A DNA stretch of 64,000 nt, from positions 50,163-114,162 of the forward strand of contig JAGBWD010000033.1 of NCBI GenBank assembly GCA_017629985.1. The letters run 5' to 3'. Under the pieces are notes generated by a model. That model made no database searches and was not told the DNA's origin. It saw only the letters and a list, made by a program, of their open reading frames with translations. Numbering within the stretch: the first letter of the stretch is position 1; the number at the start of each line of letters is the position of its first letter. Below are positions 45,904 through 53,812 of this stretch, piece by piece. The stretch comes from Alistipes sp. GTDB lineage: Bacteria > Bacteroidota > Bacteroidia > Bacteroidales > Rikenellaceae. Made by a program: the position numbers and the translations under genes.

Positions 45904-47100
45904 ATGAAAATCAACGTAGGTGTAATTTTTGGAGGTCGCTCTGTGGAGAATGAGATTTCTGTAATCACAGCAGCGCAGACTATGGCAGCAATGAATACCG
46001 AGAAGTATAACATTGTGCCTATCTACATATCGAAGGATGGTCATTGGTACTCGGGTGATAAGCTTCGTAATACGGATAATTATCGCGATATGAAGGCTCT
46101 TCTAGAGAGCGTTGAAGAGGTGTACTTCCGTCCTGTCTATGGTGATAATAATCTATATCGTGTGCGAAAGCCACTATTTGGAAGTTCGGTAGTAACATCT
46201 ATTGATGTCATCCTTCCAGCGCTTCATGGTACCTCGGGTGAGGATGGTTCGTTCCAGGGCCTTATAGAGATGACAGGTATCCCTTATGCTTGCCCAAATC
46301 CTCTAGCTTCGGCAAATGGCATGGATAAGATTACTATGAAGATGATTCTTAAGGAGAGTGGTATTCCCGTGGTGGACTATGCTTGGTTCTCGGATAAGGA
46401 GTGGCTCTCGGAGCGTGAGACCTGCGTGGAGCGTGCCGAAAAATTGAGCTATCCTCTTATCGTTAAGCCTGCAAACCTCGGCTCTAGTGTTGGTATCAAG
46501 GCGGTACATAACCGCGAGGAGCTTATTGAGGCCACAGATAACGCCATAAAGTATTCAAAAAGAGTTATTGTAGAGCGACTTATCGAGAAACTAAAGGAGA
46601 TAAACTGCTCGGTATTGGGCGATTATTACGATTGTGAGGCCTCTGTATGTGAGGCTCCTGTGCGTTCGGGTGAGATTTTAAGCTATGAGGATAAGTATCT
46701 CGGTGGTGGCAAGAATAAGCCTTCGGAGGGTATGCACTCAACGGTTCGTGAGATTCCTGCGCGTCTTGCGGAGGATGTCACAGCGTTTATCCGCACCACA
46801 GCATGTAAGACCTTCCGTGTGTTGGCCTGCGATGGCGTATCGCGCATCGATTTTATGATTGACGAGGCTACAAACAATGTATACGTCAATGAGATTAATA
46901 CCATCCCTGGTTCATTGTCATTCTACTTGTGGGAGGCTTCAGGGGTGAAGTTCGATGAGCTTGTAGATCGTCTTATAGCTATTGCGTTTAAGCGCAAGCG
47001 CGACTCGGAGTTTAAGACTACAAGCTACTCGGAGAATATCTTTGCATATCAGGCCAAGCATGGTGCGAAACTTGGTGGCGCAAAGGGTAGTAAAAATTAA
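45904..47100 (+). CDS. D-alanine-D-alanine ligase-like ATP-grasp protein
   Basis: A 398-residue ATP-grasp ligase of the Ddl type. Motifs: IFGGRSVENEISVITA near residue 8, LHGTSGEDGSFQGLIEMTGIPY near 103, PANLGSSVGI, a loop with EILSYEDKYLGGG in the position of the Tyr-containing omega loop, and VNEINTIPGS near the C terminus. The Tyr and Lys there favour D-Ala-D-Ala rather than D-lactate or D-Ser acceptors (inference by analogy). A basic C-terminal tail of about 30 residues is extra. It could be the cell's only Ddl or a paralogue specialised for the MurF-like neighbour; this window alone cannot tell. Confidence 0.88.
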   Translation: MKINVGVIFGGRSVENEISVITAAQTMAAMNTEKYNIVPIYISKDGHWYSGDKLRNTDNYRDMKALLESVEEVYFRPVYGDNNLYRVRKPLFGSSVVTSIDVILPALHGTSGEDGSFQGLIEMTGIPYACPNPLASANGMDKITMKMILKESGIPVVDYAWFSDKEWLSERETCVERAEKLSYPLIVKPANLGSSVGIKAVHNREELIEATDNAIKYSKRVIVERLIEKLKEINCSVLGDYYDCEASVCEAPVRSGEILSYEDKYLGGGKNKPSEGMHSTVREIPARLAEDVTAFIRTTACKTFRVLACDGVSRIDFMIDEATNNVYVNEINTIPGSLSFYLWEASGVKFDELVDRLIAIAFKRKRDSEFKTTSYSENIFAYQAKHGAKLGGAKGSKN

Positions 47101-47117
47101 TCTTAAAACCTAGAACT

Positions 47118-47888
47118 ATGACTTCATTATACGACAATATAATCTTTGGCCCGATACGTTCTCGCCGTTTGGGACTCTCGCTAGGTGTTAATCTGTTGCC
47201 TATAGAGTCCAAGCTATGTAGCTTCGACTGCATCTACTGTGAGTGTGGCTGGAATGCCGATCATCCTGGTAAGCGCCGCTTCAATGCCCGTGAGGATGTC
47301 TATAAGATGTTGGATGAGACGTTGTCAAAGATGGTGGCCGATGGCACGCCTCCCGATGTAATCACCTTTGCGGGTAATGGTGAGCCTACGATGCACCCCG
47401 ACTTTGAGAATATCATCGCAGATACTATCGCGCTTCGCGATAAGCACTGCCCAAAAGCCAAGGTGTCGGTGTTGTCAAATGCTACGCAGATACATCGCGA
47501 GGATGTAAGACGTGCGTTGTTGCGTGTGGATAATAATATTCTAAAGCTCGACTCGGCATTTGATGATACTGTGCAGCTTGTGAATAAGCCACAGGGAGCC
47601 TATACCGTGGCTCGCACCGTAGAGCTATTAAAGGCCTTTGATGGTGAGTTTATCCTGCAGACTATGTTCCTCCGTGGAGAGTATCTCGGTAGATGTGTGG
47701 ATAACACTACCGAGGAGGAGGTTTCTGCATGGCTTAAGCTTGTTGAGGAGATGCGCCCCAAGCGCGTTATGGTCTACTCGTTGGATCGTGATACGCCATG
47801 CCCTACGCTCGAGAAGGTGGAGCGTGAGGAGCTCCAGCGTATCGCCGAGCGAGTTGAGGCTCTAGGCATAGAGTGTTCAGTAGCGTAA
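47118..47888 (+). CDS. Radical SAM protein
   Basis: A 256-residue radical S-adenosylmethionine protein. The iron-sulfur motif is CxxxCxxC at Cys34, Cys38 and Cys41 (LCSFDCIYCECG). FGPIRSRRLGLSLGVNLLP is the usual N-terminal signature of this group, and AGNGEPTMHPDF near 95 is the SAM-contact region. A role in RNA or protein modification is possible, but no family-specific function is assigned. It begins 18 bases after the Ddl-like gene. Confidence 0.85.
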   Translation: MTSLYDNIIFGPIRSRRLGLSLGVNLLPIESKLCSFDCIYCECGWNADHPGKRRFNAREDVYKMLDETLSKMVADGTPPDVITFAGNGEPTMHPDFENIIADTIALRDKHCPKAKVSVLSNATQIHREDVRRALLRVDNNILKLDSAFDDTVQLVNKPQGAYTVARTVELLKAFDGEFILQTMFLRGEYLGRCVDNTTEEEVSAWLKLVEEMRPKRVMVYSLDRDTPCPTLEKVEREELQRIAERVEALGIECSVA

Positions 47889-47910
47889 ATTATTAAATTT
47901 AAAAGATATT

Positions 47911-48279
47911 ATGGAATTTGTAGGTAAGGTATTGGAGATTCTCCCAGCAGTATCAGGTCAGTCGGCCCGCGGAACATGGGAGCGTCAGACAGTTGTTTTT
48001 GAGCAGGCTAACAAGCAGTTCGGAAAGGAGATTGCTGTGACATTTATGAATAAGTCACAGGATGTAGCCTCGTTGCGTGTTGGTGAGAGCTACACAGTGT
48101 CGTTCGACATTGAGTCACGTAAGTATATGGATAAGTGGTATACCGATGTTCGTGCTTGGCGTGTGCAGCCCGAGCAGACACAGGCGCAGCCTCCTGTTCA
48201 GGATATGCCTCCATTTATGGAGGAGCCACAGACCACCTATTCTGCTGGAGCAGGTGTTGTGGATGATATTCCATTCTAG
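47911..48279 (+). CDS. DUF3127 protein with SSB-type C terminus
   Basis: A 122-residue DUF3127 protein: MEFVGKVLEILPAVSGQSARGTW followed by QTVVFEQANKQFGKEIAVTF and YTVSFDIESRKYMDKWYTDV, a beta-rich sequence compatible with an OB fold. The C terminus is a Pro/Gln linker ending VVDDIPF, close to the SSB tip DDLPF found in this window's ssb. This suggests binding to the same SSB partners. There is no signal peptide. It ends the plus-strand run; a terminator follows. Confidence 0.82.
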   Translation: MEFVGKVLEILPAVSGQSARGTWERQTVVFEQANKQFGKEIAVTFMNKSQDVASLRVGESYTVSFDIESRKYMDKWYTDVRAWRVQPEQTQAQPPVQDMPPFMEEPQTTYSAGAGVVDDIPF

Positions 48280-48314
48280 TCTGCTGCAGATAGTGATAGC
48301 TATCAAGCGATATC

Positions 48315-48350
48315 AAAAACGGGCCTGTACTCTGTACGGGCCCGTTTTTT
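48315..48350. terminator. Strong bidirectional terminator
   Basis: A 16-bp stem with one G-T pair and a 3-base loop, with A-run on one side and six T on the other, between DUF3127 (plus) and cydB (minus). Confidence 0.9.
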
Positions 48351-48367
48351 GATAGTGTTTAGTATCT

Positions 48368-49510
48368 CTAATATTTCTCACTCGACTCTAGCTCCTCTGT
48401 TGTGAGAGATTTCTTATCCATCTGTCGCCAGAAGTAGGCAATGTAAGCAACTACAAATGGTATGATGAGCGACACAACAGCCATGGTTCGTAGTGTAAAC
48501 TCGCTAGAGCAACTGTTGGCAAGTGTTAGTGACGATTGTAGGTCGGTGGTAGAGGGGTAGTAGGCAGTATTGTTATATCCTGCCAACATGAATAACGCCA
48601 TGACAGCCAAGAGAGTTCCTGGGGCTGCAAGCCAGATGCCACGCTTGAAGTTGCTCTTTAGAAGCGTTGTGCCACAGCCTACCACTAGTAGCAGGGCGCC
48701 CATAATAATCATCACAAGGGTATGTGGCATATCTAGGAGGTTATGAAGATATTTGTAGCTCTCCATATATACAACGCCATTCTCATCTACTGCAAAACCC
48801 TCCATCGTCAGTAGTCTGCCCATCACTATAAGAAACATCACCAAGAAGGCGCAGAAGCTGTAGGATAGAGCGCTACGTAGCTGCTTCTCGAGTTTCTCGT
48901 TGTCGATGTTGTTGATGGTGTAGAGCGCTCCAAGTACGATGGCTAGGAGCATCACCATAACGCCAAACTCTACATTAAATGGATTTGCTACAGCCTCCAG
49001 ACCATGCCAATTATTTGCCCAGCGACTGATTACAGGTGATGCTACATCTCCCACAGCCGCCTTATCGACACTAAATGCCGAACCTGTAAAGAAGGTGCCT
49101 ACTGCAGTGCCGATAAGTAGTGGTGCAAGTATGCCGTTCAACATCAGGAAGATACGAAAGACCTTTTTGCCCAATATGTTGCCACTCTTACTCTGAAACT
49201 CGTAGGATACGGCTTGGAATACGAAGGTTATGAGTATAAGAATCCATACCCAGTATGCGCCACCAAAGCTGGTGCTATAAAAGAGTGGAAATGATGCGAA
49301 GAAGGCGCCACCAAAGGTTACTAGAGTGGTAAAGGTAAGCTCCCATTTGCGTCCTGTGGAGTTTACCAGAAGCTGGCGCTCCGCCTCGCTTTTGCCCGCT
49401 GTGAAGATAAGAGCATTAGCACCCTGAACGAAGAGTAGGAATACGAGGAGTCCGCCCAACAGAGCTATAAGAAACCACCAATATTGTTGTAAGAATGTAT
49501 ATGTTATCAT
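48368..49510 (-). CDS. cydB: Cytochrome bd ubiquinol/menaquinol oxidase subunit II
   Basis: A 380-residue integral membrane protein with about eight or nine hydrophobic segments. It starts TYTFLQQYWWFLIALLGGLLVFLLFVQG, the CydB N terminus, and contains RKWELTFTTLVTFGGAFFASFPLFYSTSF near residue 55, which is the conserved region. With CydA it forms the high-affinity oxygen-reducing quinol oxidase used by Bacteroidota in microaerobic conditions. It lies 18 bases after cydA on the minus strand. Confidence 0.95.
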   Translation of the reverse strand: MITYTFLQQYWWFLIALLGGLLVFLLFVQGANALIFTAGKSEAERQLLVNSTGRKWELTFTTLVTFGGAFFASFPLFYSTSFGGAYWVWILILITFVFQAVSYEFQSKSGNILGKKVFRIFLMLNGILAPLLIGTAVGTFFTGSAFSVDKAAVGDVASPVISRWANNWHGLEAVANPFNVEFGVMVMLLAIVLGALYTINNIDNEKLEKQLRSALSYSFCAFLVMFLIVMGRLLTMEGFAVDENGVVYMESYKYLHNLLDMPHTLVMIIMGALLLVVGCGTTLLKSNFKRGIWLAAPGTLLAVMALFMLAGYNNTAYYPSTTDLQSSLTLANSCSSEFTLRTMAVVSLIIPFVVAYIAYFWRQMDKKSLTTEELESSEKY

Positions 49511-49528
49511 AGTTGTAGGGTATTAGTG

Positions 49529-51016
49529 TTATTCAACATCGGTCTTTGGACCCTCCTTAATGGCCTTGATAAGGATGCGTACCTCGATAGCTAGGAATAG
49601 CGTGAAGATAGCAACAAAGAGGAAGAAGGTGGTCTGCACAGCACCTACGCTTACGCTAGATATAGCAGCCTTGGTAGGGAGAAGACCCTCGATGACCCAT
49701 GGCTGACGGCCCACCTCGGCAACTATCCATCCTGCCTGACCTGCCAAATATACAAGAGGTATTGAGAGTAGCGATGCCCATAGTAGCCAGCGCATGCCCT
49801 CTAGCCTCTTACGGCGCTCGGCCCACAATACTACAACCATTAGGCAGAGGAGTAAGCCACCAAAGCCTACCATCACACGGAATGCCCAGTATACAAGAGG
49901 TACTGGAGGTACTAGCTCCTCGCGTGAGTTGATATATCCATAACCGAAGTACTCCATATTCTCTTCAAGTGTGGCGCGTGCCTCCGCTGCTGCACTAGGG
50001 TCGCTATCCTTTAGCGCACGATATTCGCCAAAGGCATCGATAGCTATCTTGCCACGCTCCATCTTCTCCTCGGCAGATAGGTGTGTCACGCCATCATTGT
50101 CCGTATAACCGTCAAGGATGTTATTGATGCCAGGAACATAGCCATAGATGTCGTGTGTGGCAAGTATGGAGAGAACTCCAGGCACCTCTACGCCAGGAAC
50201 TACAGAGAATGGAGCCTTCTCGCCACCATCCTCAAGGCCCTCTGCTGCGGCAAGTTTCATTGGCTGATACTTTGCTACATGTACTGCAGAGCTATCTCCC
50301 GAGAACATCACCGCCAAGGTGCCTATGATGCCTATGATAGCTGCTACGCGGATGCTTGATAGTGCAAAGCGTCTCTCTCTGTTGCGAAGAAGATACCAGC
50401 TACTGATGCCAATAACAAATATGGCACCTGTCATCCAACCACTAAACCATGAGTGGAAGAACTTTGATACGGCAACAGGGTTGAGGACTAACGCCCAGAA
50501 GTCAATCATCTCATGGCGTACGGTGTCGGGGTTAAACTCCATGCCTACAGGGTGCTGCATCCATGAGTTGGCTATCAGAATCCATATTGCGGAGATTGCC
50601 GCACCAATACCTGTGAACCATGTAGATGCTAGGTGGAAACGTTTGCCAACCTTCTCCCATCCGAAGAACATCACGGCGAAGAATGTAGCCTCCATGAAGA
50701 AGGCGAAGATGCCCTCTATCGCTAGCGGTGCACCAAAGATGTCGCCGACAAACCATGAGTAGTTACTCCAGTTTGTGCCAAACTCAAATTCGAGGATGAT
50801 GCCTGTGGCGATACCAACTGCAAAGTTGATAGCAAAAAGCTTCATCCAAAATTTTGCAGTCTTTTTCCAGAACTCGTCACCCTTGATGACATATATGGTC
50901 TCCATCGTGGCCATTATCACCGCAAGACCCAAGGTTAGCGGTACAAATATCCAGTGGTAACCTGCCGTAAGTGCAAATTGTAGTCTCGACCAATCGACTA
51001 ATGCGCTCTCTACCAT
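49529..51016 (-). CDS. cydA: Cytochrome bd oxidase subunit I
   Basis: A 495-residue membrane protein binding haems b558, b595 and d. Conserved text includes RLQFALTAGYHWIFVPLTLGLA with haem ligand His21, IATGIILEFEFGTNWSNYSWFVGDIFGAPLAIEG, and SGDSSAVHVAKYQPMKLAAAEG. The quinol-binding Q loop is present. It starts 21 bases after the DUF4492 gene stop. Confidence 0.96.
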   Translation of the reverse strand: MVESALVDWSRLQFALTAGYHWIFVPLTLGLAVIMATMETIYVIKGDEFWKKTAKFWMKLFAINFAVGIATGIILEFEFGTNWSNYSWFVGDIFGAPLAIEGIFAFFMEATFFAVMFFGWEKVGKRFHLASTWFTGIGAAISAIWILIANSWMQHPVGMEFNPDTVRHEMIDFWALVLNPVAVSKFFHSWFSGWMTGAIFVIGISSWYLLRNRERRFALSSIRVAAIIGIIGTLAVMFSGDSSAVHVAKYQPMKLAAAEGLEDGGEKAPFSVVPGVEVPGVLSILATHDIYGYVPGINNILDGYTDNDGVTHLSAEEKMERGKIAIDAFGEYRALKDSDPSAAAEARATLEENMEYFGYGYINSREELVPPVPLVYWAFRVMVGFGGLLLCLMVVVLWAERRKRLEGMRWLLWASLLSIPLVYLAGQAGWIVAEVGRQPWVIEGLLPTKAAISSVSVGAVQTTFFLFVAIFTLFLAIEVRILIKAIKEGPKTDVE

Positions 51017-51037
51017 AGTTTTATGTTTTTTAGGTTA

Positions 51038-51268
51038 TTATATTTTTGTTCTTAATTCTGATTGTGTGTCAATTAGCTGCGCTCCTACATACTCGCTACG
51101 CTCATCGTCACTCTTGCCACTCAATACGGGCTTAAAGAAAAAACCTCGAAGAAGCACAAAGAGAATGACAACCTTGAGTAGTATGAGCCACCACAGCTGC
51201 CTCCCCCAGGTCATATTACGGAAGCCCTCTACATAGAATTTCCATATAGAAATAATTGCATTTTTCAT
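51038..51268 (-). CDS. DUF4492 small membrane protein
   Basis: A 76-residue protein with one hydrophobic helix (LWWLILLKVVILFVLLRGFFF). The N-terminal amphipathic part is IWKFYVEGFRNMTWGRQ. It is the DUF4492 protein commonly found before cydA in Bacteroidota, and is a candidate small subunit or assembly factor of cytochrome bd, like CydX in proteobacteria (analogy, not homology shown). It is the first gene of the cyd unit; no clear promoter was found in the spacer upstream. Confidence 0.82.
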   Translation of the reverse strand: MKNAIISIWKFYVEGFRNMTWGRQLWWLILLKVVILFVLLRGFFFKPVLSGKSDDERSEYVGAQLIDTQSELRTKI

Positions 51269-51476
51269 ACTTTTATCGTTGTTTCATTATGTAAAAATAC
51301 ATAAATTATTCAACAAAACAAATTAATTTCTATAATTATATTGTGGTGTACCTCTGTTGCGAAGAGGTATATATTTGAATATTAGTAATATGAGTGATGT
51401 GCAAGATGTGAAAAATATAGTAGAGATATCTATTTAAGGTCTGCTCTTATCACCCATTATCTATCATTTAACAAGA
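51269..51476. other. Spacer upstream of the cyd unit
   Basis: About 208 A+T-rich bases between the DUF4492 start and the acyl-CoA ligase terminator. No well-placed TAnnTTTG box is seen on the minus strand, so the cyd promoter is undetermined; a regulator site may lie here. Confidence 0.5.
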
Positions 51477-51504
51477 GGGGTCTGCCCAAATCTGGACAGA
51501 CCCC
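51477..51504 (-). terminator. Terminator-like hairpin after the acyl-CoA ligase gene
   Basis: An 8-bp stem GGGGTCTG/CAGACCCC (arms 51477-51484 and 51497-51504) 31 bases after the minus-strand stop. It is followed on that strand by TCTTGTT, a moderately U-rich stretch. Confidence 0.6.
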
Positions 51505-51534
51505 TTATCGTTTATACTAGAATCTTATATAGCT

Positions 51535-53238
51535 CTAGTTGAGATTTAGACGCTCTGCGCTGTAGAGGTAACGCTTGATGCTGCGCTTTGGAGTCTTCAC
51601 AAACTCTTCGCGGTGGATAACGATATTTGCCACCTTCTCATAAGAGGCAACCATATTGTTAAGCTCCTGAAGATTCTTATCCATTATCTCCTGAAGGTTC
51701 TCAAGGTCGATGCCCTCTGCTGTAGCAAGCTCATAATCTGGTACTACCAACGCTGTGAGGCGACCATTATTCTCAATAACAAGCGATTCACCAACGAGGT
51801 ATAGGTTGTTTAGACGCTCCTCAATCTCCTCTGGGTAGATGTTCTGACCCGAGCCAGAGAGGATCATAGTCTTGCAGCGGCCACGAATGTAGAGCGTGCC
51901 ATCAGCATCCATAGTACACATATCGCCAGTATGCAACCAGCCATCCTCCTCGAGAACAGCCTTTGTAGCCTCCTCATTCTTGTAGTAGCCCTTCATGACA
52001 TGCTCACCACGTACTAGAAGCTCTCCGGCAATATTCTGTGGGTCGCGTGACAAAATCTTTGACTCCAAGAGACCATCGCCAAGGATGCGGCCACAAGAGC
52101 CTGGCTTGAAGCGCTGTGCAACCTCAAAGCTGATAAGAGGTGCGCACTCGGTCATGCCATATCCCACGGTGATAGGGAACTTGATAGTTCGCAAGAAATC
52201 CTCGGTCTCGCGGTTTAGGGCAGCGCCACCCACGATGAACAACTCCACGCAACCACCAAACTGCTCCATGAGCTTCGAGCGAATTGTAGAGTAGATAGCT
52301 GTATTGATAAGAGGAATGCGCATAGCAATACTCATAGGACCCTTCTCCAATAGTGGGAGGATGCTCTTGCGATATACCTTCTCAAGGATAAGAGGAACGG
52401 AGCATACTAGGTTTGGACGAGTAGTCTTCATCGCCTCGATAAGAATCTTTGGCGAAGGAATACGACCAAGAAGTGTGATGTGTGCGCCACAAGCTAGTGG
52501 AGCGAGGAAGTCGAAAGTACAGCCGTATGCATGTGCCAAAGGTAGGAACGAGAGTGTACGGCCACCCTTACGGAAGTAATGCTCGCCACTGTCGGGGTTT
52601 AGCATATCCATAGCAAAACAAACATTACCTGTGAGGTTGTTCACGGTAAGCATAACACCCTTTGACGAGCCTGTGGTACCTGATGTGTAGTTAAGAAGAC
52701 ATATCTCGTCATTAGCCACCTCGGGGAATTTGATGTCATCGCTGCTAAAGCCACGTGGGTATGCCTCGCGGTAGTGGCTGACGATGTTCTTCATGTATGA
52801 TGTAAGCTTATCGCCCTGCTTCTCATGTATTACATGGTAGTCTGTAAGCGAGAATACCGCATCGATATTTGGAATCTGATCACCTTCGATATCATCCCAG
52901 AAGTTGTCCCCCATGAAGAGTAGCTTACTCTCCGAGTGATTTACAATGTTGATAACATCATTAGGGTTGAAGTCCTGAAGAATAGGAACGATTACTGCAC
53001 CATAGGTAATTGTTGCTATATAGCTTATGCACCAGCGAGTGTTGTTTCGTCCAATAAGGGCAATCTTATCACCCTTCTCAATGCCTGCCTCCTTAAACAT
53101 AAGGTGAAGCTTGGCAATCTCCTTGGCAACCTCATAATATGAGAATGTCTCTCCCTTGAAGTAATCAGTAAGAGCAGCCATCTCGCGGTTCTCGCGGAAG
53201 CTCTTCTCGTAAAGCTTAATTAGGTTTCTGTCTAACAT
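51535..53238 (-). CDS. Long-chain fatty acid-CoA ligase
   Basis: A 567-residue AMP-binding enzyme. The ATP motif YTSGTTGSSKGVM is near residue 189, with VGYGMTECAPLIS near 361, and HTGDMCTMDADGTLYIRGRCKTMIL and the C-terminal KTPKRSIKRY lysine-containing segment are typical. It activates long-chain fatty acids with ATP and CoA at the membrane face. Single gene with its own -7 box; neighbours give no pathway. Confidence 0.93.
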   Translation of the reverse strand: MLDRNLIKLYEKSFRENREMAALTDYFKGETFSYYEVAKEIAKLHLMFKEAGIEKGDKIALIGRNNTRWCISYIATITYGAVIVPILQDFNPNDVINIVNHSESKLLFMGDNFWDDIEGDQIPNIDAVFSLTDYHVIHEKQGDKLTSYMKNIVSHYREAYPRGFSSDDIKFPEVANDEICLLNYTSGTTGSSKGVMLTVNNLTGNVCFAMDMLNPDSGEHYFRKGGRTLSFLPLAHAYGCTFDFLAPLACGAHITLLGRIPSPKILIEAMKTTRPNLVCSVPLILEKVYRKSILPLLEKGPMSIAMRIPLINTAIYSTIRSKLMEQFGGCVELFIVGGAALNRETEDFLRTIKFPITVGYGMTECAPLISFEVAQRFKPGSCGRILGDGLLESKILSRDPQNIAGELLVRGEHVMKGYYKNEEATKAVLEEDGWLHTGDMCTMDADGTLYIRGRCKTMILSGSGQNIYPEEIEERLNNLYLVGESLVIENNGRLTALVVPDYELATAEGIDLENLQEIMDKNLQELNNMVASYEKVANIVIHREEFVKTPKRSIKRYLYSAERLNLN

Positions 53239-53292
53239 AATCTATTTCGTTTAGAATAGCATTTCTGCTATTGACTTATCAAACAATCGATG

Positions 53293-53300
53293 CAAAGATA
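53293..53300 (-). promoter_or_regulatory. -7 box for the acyl-CoA ligase gene
   Basis: On the minus strand TATCTTTG, 55 bases upstream of the start; the nearest TTG on that strand is not at the usual distance. Confidence 0.55.
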
Positions 53301-53513
53301 TAACTTTTTTGTGAGGTTTAGAAACTTTCAACCGATTTTCTACTCATATAAAATCTAATTAATTAGTTTGTGTAATGTTAATATGTTGTTTATTAGTGTG
53401 TTAAATGATTAAAATAGTATGAAAAATAGAGTGTTAATTTTTCCACATGGAAAGTGCGTGGGTTTATAAAATTATAAAAAACACTTTATTTAGGCTCTTT
53501 TTTGCATTATTTA

Positions 53514-53544
53514 TTGTTAAAATTCAAAATTATGTTTATCTTTG
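53514..53544 (+). promoter_or_regulatory. Promoter for tRNA-Arg
   Basis: TTG (53514-53516), 20 bases, TATCTTTG (53537-53544). The mature tRNA begins about 45 bases after the expected start. Confidence 0.7.
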
Positions 53545-53593
53545 TGTTTTGTATGACCTGGGAGGCTGTTTTGCCGTGGGGCATATTTGGTTT

Positions 53594-53665
53594 GGCTCTT
53601 TAGTTCAAGGGATAGAACGAAGGTTTCCTAAACCTTAAATCCGGGTTCGAGTCCCGGAGGGGCTA
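53594..53665 (+). tRNA. tRNA-Arg (anticodon CCT)
   Basis: A full cloverleaf: acceptor stem GGCTCTT/AGGGGCT (with G-T pairs), D stem GTTC/GAAC, anticodon stem AAGGT/ACCTT around loop TTCCTAA (anticodon CCT, reads AGG), and T arm CCGGG-TTCGAGT-CCCGG. The discriminator is A; CCA is not encoded. A hairpin with a T-run follows it. Confidence 0.95.
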
Positions 53666-53673
53666 CTACAATG

Positions 53674-53702
53674 GGAGGGACGCATGGTCTCTCCTATTTT
53701 TT
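53674..53702 (+). terminator. Terminator after tRNA-Arg
   Basis: An 8-bp stem GGAGGGAC/GTCTCTCC (one G-T pair, 5-base loop), followed by T-A-T6. Confidence 0.8.
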
Positions 53703-53746
53703 ATGGGTGTAAACACGGCTCTGGGATTTATTTAAGGAGTTGTCTA

Positions 53747-53777
53747 TTTGCATATTCATATTTATTTTCTAACTTTG
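53747..53777 (+). promoter_or_regulatory. Promoter for the transglutaminase-like gene
   Basis: TTTG (53747-53750), 19 bases, TAACTTTG (53770-53777); start codon at 53813. Confidence 0.8.
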
Positions 53778-53812
53778 TATCATATTACTAATATTATTAA
53801 CGTAATAGTCTT

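Larger units (their letters stand above)
53239..53593. other. 355-bp A+T-rich spacer with divergent promoters
   Basis: It holds a -7 box for the acyl-CoA ligase (minus) and a full promoter for the tRNA (plus). In between, A+T-rich sequence with several TTAAT stretches has no gene I can support. Confidence 0.6.

Noticed and set aside
53447-53638. A small plus-strand frame of 63 codons
   Set aside because: It runs into tRNA-Arg (53594-53665) and contains the tRNA promoter; no family resemblance.
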